Below, piece by piece: positions 34,111-47,856 of a DNA stretch of 64,000 bases (the stretch's first letter is position 1; every line of letters starts with the position of its first letter). The notes under the pieces are model-generated. The model saw only the letters and a program-made list of their open reading frames with translations. It had not been told where the DNA came from and ran no database searches. The DNA is taken from the NCBI GenBank assembly GCA_026545225.1, contig CM048845.1, forward strand, positions 120,283,033-120,347,032, written 5' to 3'. The stretch is from Cornus controversa (taxonomy: Eukaryota; Streptophyta; Magnoliopsida; Cornales; Cornaceae). The position numbers and the translations under genes are program-made.

Positions 34111-36772
34111 TTCTTTCTAAAACTCTCTCTATTCTTTCTTTCTTTTCCTTCTTACTCTTCTTCTTCCTCTTTATTTTTTTTATTCTCTTGAAATAAATTT
34201 GCATTCTCTTTCTTCAATTAAATCCTAATTTTTTTGAACATTTAATTTTGACCATATATGCTTAAAAATAGTCTTCAGTAATGATTTTACAAATTTACTA
34301 TGATTTTTAAAAAAGAAACAAATTGTATAACACTACCCCTGGATTGCTTTATGTAGCCATAATCAAACCAACGAGCCTAATATTGATTGTGAGCCAATAC
34401 TGTATATTAAAAGACTAACGTGTCCAATATTTAACCAATACAATCATTCTTTTATTAGGTATTCGACTATACCATCGAAAATTCGTTTAGTTGATTTTTT
34501 TTATCAGGCACATTGATTCTTCTGAAAATAAATTCTGAGTCTGTTCCGTATATAGAATCTTCAGCAATAGATTGAGGAACTTTTCTACTAGCGATTTTAA
34601 TTTGCCTTTTATTTTTTAGCATCTACACTTTTAAGGTTTTCTTCATTAATCATTAGTAATAATGCAGACGAGAAATGTGGTGGATCACACATGCATGCAT
34701 GAATGCTCTCTCTCATATATAAAGAAGAATTGTGCAGTATATATATTCGCTCATGCATGCACTTATCCAAATGTTTTATAGAATGCTTAAAGACCAAGAA
34801 ATTTATAAAACAGATTGGAAAAGTTAGGTTGGATTTCATATCAATGTCAGATGGTCGATAAAGAAAAAGGCTTGACATTAGGCAGAGGAAACAAGCCTAA
34901 TGGCAAAACTGCTTTTATTCAATCATGCTTAACATTGCCATACCTTTATGCTTGATTAAGACATTAACATTATCCAATACCATGCATGCTCACAAGTGTA
35001 AAGTTCAATTAATAATGGAACCCATTATATCTATATGGGCCTAGATAGCTAGCTACCAAGTCATTTCCTTAATTGTTTGGGTTACATACATCTATATATA
35101 TATATATATATATATGGATAGATAGAAAGAAAGAGAGTGGTCTTGCATATTGATTAATTTCTTATACTGGTAATAAAGCCTCAGAGACGGTAAAGAGACG
35201 AACATGAAAGGTGCTACATGTACGTTATTAGAATATGCGTTTAAAAGAGACATGAATCCTTGGAAATTACATTCTGTATGTGCCTTACTCTAAACATGAT
35301 AATCATACAAGTAAATTGTTCATTATTAAAGCTAGATGGCGCTATTATTGTTTGACAATACTATTTCATGCATGAAGATATTAATCTTTCCTTAGTGCAT
35401 GGACCTTTTTATTATATATATGTTTGTTGTAGTATGAAGTATCATATAATTTATGCAATTGAAGCTAAGACTGCAACTTTAAATCAAAGCAGAGAACTAT
35501 CTTGTCAATTCACTCAGACATGTGCTTAGCTGGACCTTAACTGATAATTATGTAGTTGTCATGCCAAATAATTAGATCTCTGGGGTGTACAAATTGTGAC
35601 ACATATAATTATAATTAGCAAATTTTGGTCTCAAAACTTATTCATCAAGTTGTAATTTATGTTCGATCTTATGTCTTGGTCATTGAAGCTGAAGAGAAAA
35701 TGTCTAGATGTGTTCCATCATATTAGAAACATCATTTTGCACTTTATATTTTGAAGTACGGTTTTGAAAACTAGGGCTTAAACTTCAAAGTTTGATAGTT
35801 TTTAAAGTTAGACTAATTCACTTGAAGCCCGGACTGGTCTAAGAAGTCTCAGTATCTTCAAATTTGATTTTTGGGCATAGTGGACCGGTCCAAGTATCCC
35901 ATGGATCGGTCCAACTGAGCTGATATGTGCAAGAATGCTTCTTTTGTTTGAATTTTATTTCCATATTAGTCTGAAACCTTATGAAAGTCCTAAAACATTT
36001 TTAAATTTTTTTTCCAAGCAATATTAGGAATCTCTATGTTTATAAATATCTCTTTATGCTTCAAATCAATTAATACTTTTTAGAGAGACAATTCCGAAGA
36101 GAAAAATATTTTTGGGAGATTTATGAAAGAAATTTTTTTCTAAATATATTTTTGAGAGCGCACAACCGCACACACACAAGTATTTTATGTTGTGATACTT
36201 TTCTCAATCTGATCAACAAATTCTCAAAGATATCACCAGTCTACAAAGTTTGATCCGAGTAGCAATGGTGATTCCTTAATTCAACATTGATTCTATCTGT
36301 TTGGAAGGAAGGAGAAATGATCACTATGAAGGATATAGATTGTTTGTGGAACTTTCGTCTTCTTTCAATTACATTTCTGCAAGAATTATGACGTTATCTT
36401 GAAGTCTACAATAATTGGACGTGGAGTTGCAAAAGTTACTTTTGTCTGAGACGTTCAACATCAAATTATTGGCAGAGTGAAAAGGGGTGTAAGTCTAGAA
36501 CAGAGTCTGTTGTACTTTGTTTCGAGTTAGTGAATTGATTTCTTTAGAGGCGTTTATATCGCCCAGTGATTTTTCTACCTGTTCTAAGATTTTCACTTAA
36601 AATTTTTGGTGTCAATCTGTTTTATTTATTTTGTGATTGGTTTGAATGCTTTATTGTTAATTATTGTGAGTAATTAATTAATCATAAAAATTGGACAAGA
36701 AAACCTACTCACCTCGTAAGTCTAAGAAATAACATCTCACATTAAATAAACTAAACCGTTCGTGCACCACGT

Positions 36773-37022
36773 TGTTAAGAGAGAAGGGAGAAGTGTTTGA
36801 ATAAATGTTAAGAGAGAAGGGAGAAGTGTTTGAATAATTCCGTATATTTTCTGTATTCAACGTTACAAAATATATAGGTGTACAGTGAAACTAAGTATGG
36901 AAATTTACATATAAAGAAAAAATAATATTGTAACAGGTGCCTAAAAATAAGAAATCCCTAATTTGGTGCAATCCCTGATTTGGTGCAATTCATAATTTTG
37001 GGAATATATGATTCTGTCAATA
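36773..37022 (-). repeat. Copia 3' LTR
   Basis: 250 bp. The U5-side end contains a tandem duplication of a 34-bp block (TGTTAAGAGAGAAGGGAGAA and the following GTGTTTGAATAA on the plus strand), also present in the 5' LTR. Confidence 0.95.
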
Positions 37023-37029
37023 CTCCCCC

Positions 37030-37421
37030 TTAAGTTGGCGCATGAAGATCCGTAATGCCCAACTTGCATGAGAAATGATGGAAAAGGTCTTGGCCTAAAG
37101 CTTTGGTGAAGATATCTGCAATTTGCTCATGGGAAGAAGTGTGAACTGCTTTGAGGAGACCGGAGCGAATTTTATCGCGAATGAGGTGACAATCGATCTC
37201 AATGTGTTTAGTACGTTCATGGAACACTGGATTGTGGGTAATATGAAGTGCAGACTGATTGTCACAGTAGAGATTGAAAGGCTCGAGATGAGGGATGCCA
37301 AGATCAGTGAGAAGTTGTTTTAGCCAAGTGAGCTCACAGGTGGTGACAGCCATGGCACGGTATTCAGCTTCAGCAGAAGAGCGAGCAACAGTAGTCTATT
37401 TTTTTGTACGCCACGAGATCG
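37030..37421 (-). pseudogene. Copia RNase H C-terminal fragment
   Basis: This is the downstream part of the Copia polyprotein, cut from the rest by the CACTA element. Read from 37421 it gives ISWRTKK, a stop, then [20 protein letters not shown], the conserved end of the Copia RNase H domain, followed by [20 protein letters not shown] and [13 protein letters not shown]. It ends at 37030, beside the polypurine tract. The TAG stop replaces what is normally Gln (CAG to TAG). The sequence joins in frame to codons ending at 58968 once the insertion and its 3-bp duplication are removed. Confidence 0.93.
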
Positions 37422-38035
37422 CACTACAAGAAATTTGGTTTTTTCCCACGGAATATTTCGTAGTAAAAAGTCAAAATTTCGTGGCAAAAACTATTTTCCC
37501 ACGAAATATTTTCGTAGCACCAACCGTTGCAATATGTGGCGTCTCTAATTGTAAATTTCGACGAAATCATGTTTCGTGGCAAGTTATGGGATAATAGCGA
37601 CGGAAATATTTCGTCGCTAATTCTTATTATTTCCCACGAAATAGTGTTTCGTCACTAATTCTTATTATTTCCCACAAAATAGTGTTTCGTCGCTAATTCT
37701 TATTATTTCCCACGAAATAGTGTTTCGTCGCTAATTCTTATTATTTCCCACGAAATAGTGTTCCGTCGCTAATTCTTATTATTTCCCACGAAATAGTGTT
37801 CCGTCAAAAAATACTTACTATTTGCTACGGTGCTATTTCGTCGGTAATACTTGTTATTTACTACGATAATATTCCGTCACTAATTCTTATTATTTCCCAC
37901 GAAATAGAATTCTGTTGGAAATAATTGTATTTTTTCATGAAATTCCTTTCGTTGCAAATTAGTAATTACTACGAATGAAAGCGTTGGAAATTAGTAATTA
38001 CTACGGAAAAAAACCGTGGCAAATTATAATTATTT
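37422..38035. repeat. CACTA subterminal repeats, TNPA-side end
   Basis: Dense copies of 'acgaaatat', 'tttcgtcg' and 'ttcgtggc' occur, including a head-to-tail array at about 37618-37806 of a 38-bp unit (CTAATTCTTATTATTTCCCA then CGAAATAGTGTTTCGTCG), about five copies. By analogy with En/Spm these are expected binding sites for the TNPA protein. Confidence 0.88.
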
Positions 38036-38300
38036 TTTAAAAAAAAAATATAAAACAGTGATTATACAAATTTATATAATCACTATTATATATATATATA
38101 TATATATTTTACAAGTACCACTAATAACAGATTAAGCTTAACAAAAGCGAGTCTTCTAAGCTTATATATACAAAAGTTTAGCAACATCCTTAATTAAAAC
38201 ACCACAGGAAGCTAAGGATGAGTACAAAAAAACATGATCATGTACCAAAAAGTTGAACCAAAAACATAAGTACCAAGAAGAACCACCAACACTACTAATG

Positions 38301-41300
38301 TTAATCTTCTGTGCCGAGATCGATTGGAGATTTTTCGGCCATCATAACATTAAAGGCACGAATATGTTGCTCCATGGTGATCCAAAGTTCATCCATCTCC
38401 TTCACTTTTTCTAAGGCCTCCAAAGCCATCATTTCTGCATTTTGAGCTCTTTTTTCTGCTTCATTTGCTCTTTTATTTGCTGCCTCCACTTCTGCACGGT
38501 TACTACGAGTTGATTGAGTTGGCTTTACACCATAACCCAAGCCACGCTCATAGCCCTTCTTTGTACCAAGAATGATGCGAAAAGCTTCATTTCCTGGAAT
38601 CGGGCCACTCTCAAAACCAACTCCTTGAGACAAGGACACCATGTCTCTCTACAAACACAACAAGGAACAAACTATTTATCAATCCAAAGCATTGCTAGAA
38701 ATATGATCATGGTTTAAGCAGTAGGCATGCTAGAAAAGACTAAATAGATATAATCTATAATCACAGCACTGCATCTTTATGGGAATGATTATTAATTTAT
38801 TAATTTATCACCATTAATTCATATATTTAAAATAGGTTGAATTTACAGCGGGTCTTGCGAAATTTCCCTTTTGTTCTAACTTATCAAATGAGAGGTGCTA
38901 AAAGAAGTTGAAAATAACATAAAGCCAACACCTTGTAGAAGAAGTGATGTGAAATGAAGAAATCTAATTCAAAACCTGTAAACCCACACTTGAATTGGAG
39001 AGAATGTCATATTCATCCCACCAAATTGAGCATTTCCCATCAATCTGCCCACTTCCATTTATAACAAGACCACTCACACTTGAGAAGAGAATCCAATTTT
39101 GCAAGCCATAGCCAGTCCATGCCATATGTCATTAGGTGCAAGTGCAACAATATTCCCATAAAGCTGTAATCCAATTGTTAATGATATAATCTATTATCAC
39201 AGCAATATAATTTATTGGTTTTACTTTGCATTCAATGGCTGCATTTCTCAGATGAAGCTATAACAGAATTCGAAATAACACTTCATAAGAATAAAAAAAA
39301 AAAAGTCATTAACCATTGAAATATGAAATATGATGACAACCTACCAAAAGGCACTCAACATAGTCCACAACGTAACAGTCAACATAACATAATAGGTGGA
39401 CGTAACACAATGCAACAAAATAAAAGTAAATAAAATAAAAATTAAAACAAAAGAGAAATTAATCGTATATACTTGCAATAAGCAGGCAAGAGCAAGGGAA
39501 CAATTGCAGAATACTAAAGTGTCAAAGGAAAGGAATGGAGTCTTGGAATGACAAATTGTAAAACGTAAACCAGGCATGAAATATTTTGTTCTTGACAAGC
39601 TTTTGTAAATCTTAGCTGCAAAGGTCTGCCTTTTGACCTTCTGCTTTTGTGAAACTTATAATACATTAAAGTTTGTGTCCTTTTTAGTAGTTTAGTTTGC
39701 AAATAGCTGAAAACATCTTTTTGCCTTCCAAATAAATATTTGCCTCCCACAGGAACCAAAGTCCATCAATCCATGAGAACTAAGAAAAGGGTAAATCAAG
39801 GCATCAGTTCACAGAAAGATATTTAGAAAGTAATTCAATCCTCAACTTGAATGGAAATAGAGATAGGGAGATTTGATGTGAAAAAAAAAATTCATCTACT
39901 AGCCTTGACCTCTGCTATAAAAATCATAACAACAATAATTAATATTTTAGTATAACACTACTAAACGAAGGACAAGCTATCCACCTCATAAAAAGCCATC
40001 CCTGTCCAATGCGTACTGTACAACTGGAGCACCATACTCCATTCCACAACCTGTAAAGCCCATTTTTTTTTTCTAACTTTTTCCTTTTCGGAAGATGACA
40101 CAACTAAGCAAGGAGGTATAACAACAGCAGCAAACATCATGTCCTCTTCTCAGTTAGGCAATAGTCACCATACCCATACTACCTTTTATACTGAACCTCA
40201 TTGCTGTGTAGTTCGCACCCAACAAGTACTATAACATGCCAACATTTTTGTCTTCAAAGGTGTACAGTTTTAATATATCGATCAGCTTTTTCAAAAGTAA
40301 TTTTAAGATCAGCTTTTTCAAAAGTAATTTTAAGCACGATATGATGAAAGAGAGAGAAAAACACTGGAGACTAATCATTTTTTCCTTTTCAAATTTTACT
40401 TTACATCTTATGTTCTTGTTTACACTTTAAATGGATAATTTCTCTACTATTTATCTTTTATTATATATGTTTATAAGTTATTTTATAGTGATCTAAAATG
40501 ATTTTGCTTTGAATTTTTTTTTCTTATGGCTGAAAATTCAATCAGATTTGTAAAAGAATACTACTACCACATTCATTCATCAACTATTGTTAATCTTAGT
40601 AGTGACCCAACATTCATGACAAATAACCCCTTTGACTCTAGCAAGATCCAACTACACCAAGGAGCAAAAATCACCTTAATAAAGAGGGCTTTTAGATCAC
40701 ACTAAAATAATCCTAAATACATTTAACAAAAACTAGTTGAAGAGATGGAGCTATAAAGAGGAAAAATGTAGTTTACAACTTAGATACCTTACGGCTGATA
40801 ATGATCAAAAACTCTGTAATAGATAATTCTTTCACTATTAATTATCACAAGTATAGATTCACTCTAAGATGGGTAATTCTTTCTATATTCATTATCAATA
40901 GAAATAAAAACAATGTATAAAAATTCTATCAATATATCCCAAACTCCATCAATATTTCCCAAACTCCAGCAAGTAACAAATATTATGAATATGATTTTGA
41001 AAGTTAAATGCATGACAATTGTTAATTTAAAGAGAGATGGTTCTAAAGACATTACATGCATTTGTTCAGCACGTGGATGAACCCATCCCTCCCCTTCCTT
41101 GTAGTGCATCTTCTTGTATAAATCAATGTTCACAGAATGCGGATCAGCGTGTTCTGGGTCTTGTTCTACTAACTATGATAAACAAATAACAACAAATGTT
41201 AACAAAAGAGTCTAAAATTTATGTTTAGGTCTTGTTCTTTTCGTAGTCACACACAAATATAATTAAACTCTTGCACTAATGGAAGTATTACCATGTCATG

Positions 41301-42254
41301 GCGGTATCGTACAAATGGTTTAGAGCCACCAACGTGAGGAACATCCGACTTTCTTCGATTCGCTGAATTTATTTCACTTATTCTCTACATTTAAAGTGGA
41401 AAATATGTCATTTCAGCCATAGTGAGACAAAGATAATGTCAACAGTAAAAAAAAAAAAAAAAAAGACAGATTGAAGCAATTTAAAAAATCTCCTTGTGTT
41501 CATTTACCTGAAACTCAGGTGACTCAAACTTGTCACAGATCACTTGCCACTCCTCCTGTTTCACACGTTTATAAGGATGCATACGAGGGTTACCATGTCT
41601 TCGTTTCATACGATCGAAATGAAGTTTCATTTGGTGCCTGTGGTCTCTCAAACTACTCATTATCTGCTTATCTATGGGTTCCTTCAGGCCATCATTTACT
41701 TCAAACTTGTTCTGAGAATATACTAAATTTAATGCAAAATAAATGAAAGAAAAAATATTCATAAAATTTAATTTCAATATTTTCTTACACCAATTAGATT
41801 ATATAGTTTATCTTTGTCAACCTCTGAAAGGTGCTTCCAAGAGGCAAGGGAGGAAGGAATTTCCCTCCTACCAACTATCCCAAGCTCAGCAGTCCACTCC
41901 TTGGCTGGACCAGTAACCGGCTTTAACAGTCCTTCCGGTATATCAATGGTCAATGGATTGGAGCCATTGCTTTTTAATAACCTGCTTAAAGCTATGTTCG
42001 TTGAAATACCACGTCCTTTTTTCAAGGCCGTGGCACCACCTATATATCAGTGAAATAAAAATTCAGTTCAGTTACAACCAACAAAAAAATTAATTGTGGA
42101 AAGTAGTTAATAAAAGACTTATTAGTGTGTTACCTTGACTTGATTGGGTAGGTTGAGCATCTGCAGTACCCTGAACTTGAGCACCCTCAACTGGAGCAAA
42201 ATTTTGAGTTGAGGCAATATTGTTAATTGTTGTGCGCTTACCACCAGGTGCCAT
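38301..42254 (-). CDS. TNPA-like CACTA protein (Transposase_24 type), seven exons
   Basis: In En/Spm elements this second protein binds the subterminal repeats and helps TNP2. My exon model by GT-AG consensus is 42254-42134, 42039-41789, 41711-41508, 41384-41292, 41172-41056, 39163-39080 and 38648-38301: 1,218 nt, 405 aa, no internal stop. Conserved parts include KKGRGISTNIALSRLL, a central block with RHGNPRMHPYKRVKQEEW, KKMHYKEGEGWVHPRAEQMH, LYGNIVALAPNDIWHGLAMA, and a C-terminal GYERGLGYGVKP followed by an Ala/Glu/Lys-rich likely coiled coil (EAANKRANEAEKRAQNAEMM). The 1.9-kb fifth intron could hide another exon. Confidence 0.72.
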
Positions 42255-42527
42255 ATCTATTTTTGGAATAAAATTAAATATGTGTTTAAAAGAATTTAGT
42301 CATCAAACAAGCAACATGATCAAAACATCAAAATTAATATCATCAATTAAACTAAACAAAGCTTTTTCAGCAACCCGGGACCAAGCAATTTCATACTTCT
42401 ACTACAATAGGAGCAAGTTAGAGATAGTGAAATAAAAGAATATTAGTAGAAGTACTGCACTTGAAATTAATATCATCGTTGTTTACATTTATGCAAAAAT
42501 CTCCATACATACATCAAAATATTAAGG

Positions 42528-44523
42528 TTACATCATTTCATCTGCATCACTATCATCGTCACTGATCAAAACATCTTCATCATCTGTATCGAAATGATCG
42601 AGTGCCTCCTCTTCATTAATATCATCATCACCATCATCAATAAATGCATGATCATCCTGATTCAACTCCATGCATTTGTTAATGACATCGGCATCAACAT
42701 TATCAAACGGTACATCCTCCCTAGTCAATGACATTTGGTCCATGTCTACATCATCTGTAACAAGCCTATCAAATTCACATGTGTCGTATTCTTGATAGAG
42801 ATCATTGTCATTGTCTTGCCCTTCAATGAGACCTGCCTCTTCATATTCTATCTCTGGGAAATCAAATGAACCTCTAAGACTTATCTTTTGAACAACGTTC
42901 CAGTCACCTCCCAATTTGGTGTCTTTGACATAAAAAACTTATTTTACTTGATCGGCAAGCACAAAAGGGTCTTCCTCGTACCATTTACAAGAAACATTAA
43001 CACTTGTGAAATGGGCATCCTTTCGAATCCCATTCCTTTTGTTGTCGAGATCCCACCAATCACACTTTAAAAGATAAACACATCTTCTAAAACAATATGA
43101 TAGTTCGATGATATCTGTCAAGACGCCATAAAATTCAATATCTTCTCCTTGGTGATCCCCTTCCACAACCACGCCACTATTTTGGGTTTTTCGTTGCCCC
43201 TCTCTCTCTCTTGTGTGAAACCTGATACCGTTTATGATACAACCAGAATATCGTCTTACTCGTGAATCAGATCCACATGCTAATGCATAGAGGTCATCAT
43301 TAACCATAGGCGAATTGGAGTGCCTTTCCAATTTAATCTATTGAATGAAAAACTAGTTACATAAGTAATATTCATAAAATTTATTATTGCATATAATGAT
43401 ATTAAATAATTTTATATGAACACTTACACGTTCTTCAAACCATTTAGCAAATTCTTGAGAATGCCTTTTTGGAACATTGTCTGGATATTTGCTTTGAATA
43501 ATTTCCATGTGTTCCCTAAGTAATTAAAGGAAAAGATTTTTTTTTTATCAATATATATCATACATGCACAATAATAAACTAGTTAGCAGAAAACTCACGT
43601 TATGTAATTTCGTATTTCGTCGCAATTGTTAAGAATGTACATTCTAGCCTTTGTAAGATCTTCTAGATCCATTACTTCATAAATTGAGGAACCTAATGGA
43701 CGAACAATAGATTTAAATACAGACAACCCTACTCTTTGCTACCTTTCCCCACCGTCATAGTTTCGTTCTTCTCGATTGAATCGTGTCTCAACTCCTTCAA
43801 GATACATAGAACACCAAGTGAGACATTCATTATCGACATAAGCTTCAGCAATTGATCCTTCTGGTCGAGCTTTATTATGCACATATGATTTCAAAGTATG
43901 AAGGAATCTGTTTGCATGTTTTACAAAAGAACTAAAATTATTAAATAATTCACAAAGTTTAACACAACAATAAGTACGTTCAGACAAAAAAAAAAATCTG
44001 CACACCTTTCAACAGGATATATCCATCGATATTGAACAGGTCCACCCATGATAGCCTCACCTGGTAGATGAACAACTAAGTGAACCATTACATCAAAGAA
44101 TGCTGGTGGGAAGATCATTTCTAATTTGCAGAGTATAGTAACGATGTCTTTTTTCAGTGCCTCTAGGACTTCTAATTTTAAAGTCTTGGAACACAACTCT
44201 CGGAAGAAGAATCCCAACTCAATTAGTGTGTTAGAAACATCTGCATCTAAGTATCCACGAATTGTAACTGGTAGAAGGCGTTGCAAAAGCACATGAGAAT
44301 CATGAGTTTTCAATCCTAAAATTTTATAATCATTAGCATTCACACACCGAGATATGTTGGATGCATAACCGTCCGGAAATTTCACCGACTTCAACCATGC
44401 ACACAAGTTCCTTCTATTCTTGGTCGACAATGTGTATCGTGCATGTGGCTTCAAAATTTTATCACCACTCTGGATAAGATGCAATTCTTTTCTTATTCCC
44501 ATTACTTGTAAATCCAGACGAGT
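42528..44523 (-). pseudogene. TNP2 transposase, C-terminal part (DUF4218 and DUF4216)
   Basis: Continuation of TNP2 downstream of the Gypsy insertion. Exons read 44518-44006 (LDLQVMGIRKELHLIQSG, then DUF4218 with MIFPPAFFDVMVHLVVHLPG), 43907-43599 (FLHTLKSYVHNKARPEGSIA), 43515-43428, and 43337-42528 (DUF4216, with LLKCDWWDLDNKRNGIRKDA, then an acidic tail). Two in-frame stops are present: TAG at 43741-43739 after NYDGGER, and TAA at 42941-42939 after DPFVLADQVK, where translation would otherwise continue VFYVKDTKLGG. So it is broken even without the insertion. Confidence 0.88.
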
Positions 44524-45917
44524 TGATGTTGTTTTAAATTTGTTAAATAACTCGCAAGTGTACGAATCTATTAAAGTATAGTTCGGCAAGAACGAGGTCG
44601 AACCCAAGGGAATGCTTTGAGAAGAAAAACTAATACAAATTCAAATTAATTTAAAACTAATCTAGTTTAAACAAAATTTGGTTGATTTACGATAGATTAA
44701 ACTAACATGTAAATAAAATAACACAATTAAAATCAAATAGAGAAAATAACTAAGGTTTCGGATTCCACCACCATTAAATCCATGAAGTTTCTAATATTCA
44801 TTTATTAATTCCCAAAGTTAGAGTAGCAATCAAGAAATCAATCTATTGCCTACTCAAGATTTAACAATAAAGCACTATGAAAAATATATTAAAAGGTAGA
44901 TTTTCCTTCGCTTCACTTGTGTAAAATTCTAAGCATCCTATGTATCCAATTTAATGAAAAGCATAAGATCAAAGATTATCACTTTTAAGAAATACAAACT
45001 CAAGCTTAGATTAATTATAATACTTTCTAACTACCACATATACATGATATAGATGGTGAAAGAATTATAAAATAATTAATCACAAGAAGCGAAAATCATA
45101 AGCAATTCAATCACACACATGAGAATCAATTAATGAACAAAAGAACTTCACTTCATTAATGGTGGTTTCCTCCTCAACCCTAGTTGAGGAGTTTAGTTAC
45201 ACATGGTAGAAGAAGAAGAAGAAAACAAAATAATAAAAGACATAATGAATAAATAAAACCCGGATTGTCTCTGTCTTCTCTGCCTTGGCCTCCACTTCTT
45301 TTTTCCCCCAAAATAACTTCCAATTCACCTCTTTATACCCCAAGAGAATACATAAAGTCCTAATCCATTTAGGAGATAAAGTTTTAATCCAATTAGGAGA
45401 AAATTAGGGTTTTCCCGCAGCCCTAAATAGGTAGATTTTTCTGCTGACTTTCAGCCCACGTTTTGACCCAGTAGAAGTCCGATTCACGAAATTTTCGTGA
45501 AATACAAAAGTGTCCAGAATCGAATTTCGTTCAACCTATACGAGAATTAAGTTGAATTGATGCTCGGAAATAATACTTTAGGTCCACTTTTCAAAACGGG
45601 ATTAAAATTGGATTAAGTGCAGAATTGGGCTTCAGGCCTGTAATCTCTTTCAGCAGTTGAAATTCTCTTGGACCACTTTATTGGGCTGTTTTGAGTTGAA
45701 ATATGGAGTTGAATGGACCCATTAGATGTAGGCTTCATATAACCTTCTTGGATATTATCTTTAAAAGTCCAAAATCATAGTTTTATCTTAAATAAATATT
45801 AAGGCCCTGAAAAAGACAGAAAACACAAAAACAGAGTAAAATCACATATAAACTATCACTAAGAGAATAAAATATGAAAATTAAGAGGCTAGAATGCGTA
45901 ACATTCAACGCTGATCA
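44524..45917 (-). repeat. Gypsy 3' LTR
   Basis: 1,394 bp, nearly identical to 51620-53013; the plus-strand end reads CAACGCTGATCA, against CAACGCCGATCA in the other LTR. Confidence 0.97.
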
Positions 45918-47856
45918 CACCCCCAAACTTACATATTGCTAGTCCCTTACCAATAGAACAAAATAAAACTAAAAGAAAGGAAACTAACTAAACACGAACT
46001 AAACTACCCAACTCCTCTTTCGTGGAAGAAACGATTGCATTTAGCATATGCAACAAGCCTTTGAACCCCTAGGTTCCCCCTAGTGGACGAGTTATAGTCT
46101 CGTGAGGGTTTCCAGAAATGTTACCCACAAACATTCAAAATTTCTGTTTAAACATTAATAAAAAAGAATATTACAATATATAGTTACAAACTTGCATTCA
46201 AGAATAATTTCAAAATTTTAAATTCCATAATTCAAAGTAATGGTCCCCACACATAATTCACATCAATATATCTCAAAATAATCAATTCTAGCTCCCTCGT
46301 GAAAAGTGAACTAGCAATCCTCTCATGTGGCATTACCCAGCTCCGAATATATTAAGACACATACCCCTTCAACTCACTAGCTCCCCTTATTGAAATCATA
46401 CTTCCAGACATGAATACATGACTTTTTCACATATTTTTTTTCATTGCTTTATTGGTTGTGCAATGTCTTGATCTATTAAGCTTTCTGAAAGACCCATGTA
46501 GCAAGCTTTCAGTCAGTGACTCCCAAACCAGATGGCTTCAGGGCACTAGGCGTTAAGACACCCCGAAGAACCTAATTACTTGAATCAGTCAGGCTACAAA
46601 TCAAGACAACCAATGCTCATCTTTTCTCACTCTTTCACTTTTGACGCGAACACTCCGTGCTTCCTGAGGCATAGAGGCCCGGTTACTCATGAAAAGGATC
46701 AAATTGATTTTCTATTCATCACATATTCTTTTTTTCTTCTTTTTTTTTTTTTTCATTGAAATCATGTAAATCACATCATCGGTACTCATTCTCAAGGGAT
46801 ACCAATTAATATCAAGTATATGTAACCCAACAACTCAAAGCCAAAGTCTATACCCCATAAGATTTTGCTAGTGTGCCTGTGCATGTGAGGAAACTAAAAC
46901 CAATCACCTCAAGGCATGTCAATGCAAACAATGATTTAAACCACTAATTCAAACCATAGTTTCTAAAAATTTAAAACATATTCAAAAATTGCAAGTTAAG
47001 CACCTACATAGAGTATTAATCCCTTGAATAATGTAAAAACATCCTATCTAAAAACAAAACAAAAGAAAATAAAAAAAAACAAACTATGAAAATAATGTAA
47101 CCAAAAAGTCCTAAAAACAAGAAAATTTTCATAAGAATCTCCCCCCATTGCAATAAAGCACATAAGGCATCGCGTCACCCCCAAACTTAAACTGTACATT
47201 GTCCTCAATGTACACCCAATCAAAGCATAGAGAAGGGGTAGAACGATATTACCAGAAAACGAGAGTAGCGGCAAGAAAATAGAGCAAATCAGTAGCATGA
47301 AGGTAATGAAGTCACTCCCCCAAACTTAGATGCTACATCCTGTCAAAATAACAACTACACTCTAACGACCAAGTAAAATAACATGGGTGAAAATAAATAT
47401 GAAACAGAAAGTAAATTTTTTTTTTTTAAAACCTAATCTTTACGTGAAAATCTACAGGTACTACTCTTCTCCTCATTCTCTGAACTGGTGGGTCCCAATT
47501 TATCAAGATGTATATGTGATAAGATATTGATTATCCAGACACCCTAACGTATAGAGTGTAAAGGGGTTGCCTTTCTTTATTAAAGTCATACTGTGTTGAA
47601 GCAATCTCGACAGTATTGGGTATTGAAACCAGACTTTAATAAACGGAAATCATCAACTTTATCAATCATATCACAAATTGTAGAATTGGTACTACATACA
47701 TAGTCAAAGAATGGGCGGCTATACTGGATCATGATGAAATTTTTTTTTTTTTTTTAAAGAAAAATTGAAAATAAAATACACAAACTAAAAAAAAAACGCA
47801 AGAGCTATAAATCCTAAAACGAATAATGTACAATGATGACCAAATAGGTCTATAAC
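45918..47856 (-). other. Gypsy interior 3' of gag-pro, no pol genes
   Basis: About 1.9 kb between the gag-pro stop and the 3' LTR. I find no reverse transcriptase, RNase H or integrase motif in any frame. It contains 'cccccaaactt'-type words in several places (45918, 47180, 47319) and an interrupted T-rich run. In an autonomous relative, pol would lie here. Confidence 0.7.

Larger units (their letters stand above)
31994..35589. other. PDLP 3' region and intergenic sequence
   Basis: The first 300 bp or so probably hold the 3' UTR of the PDLP transcript. Beyond that I find no gene. It contains the hairpin element 32852-33006, a (TA)n tract at 33867-33915, a direct repeat at 33943-34110 and a second (TA)n tract at about 35095-35115. 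Confidence 0.6.

Noticed and set aside
37618..37806. Regular short repeats that might suggest a CRISPR array
   Set aside because: The units are head-to-tail without unique spacers and belong to CACTA subterminal repeats in plant DNA.
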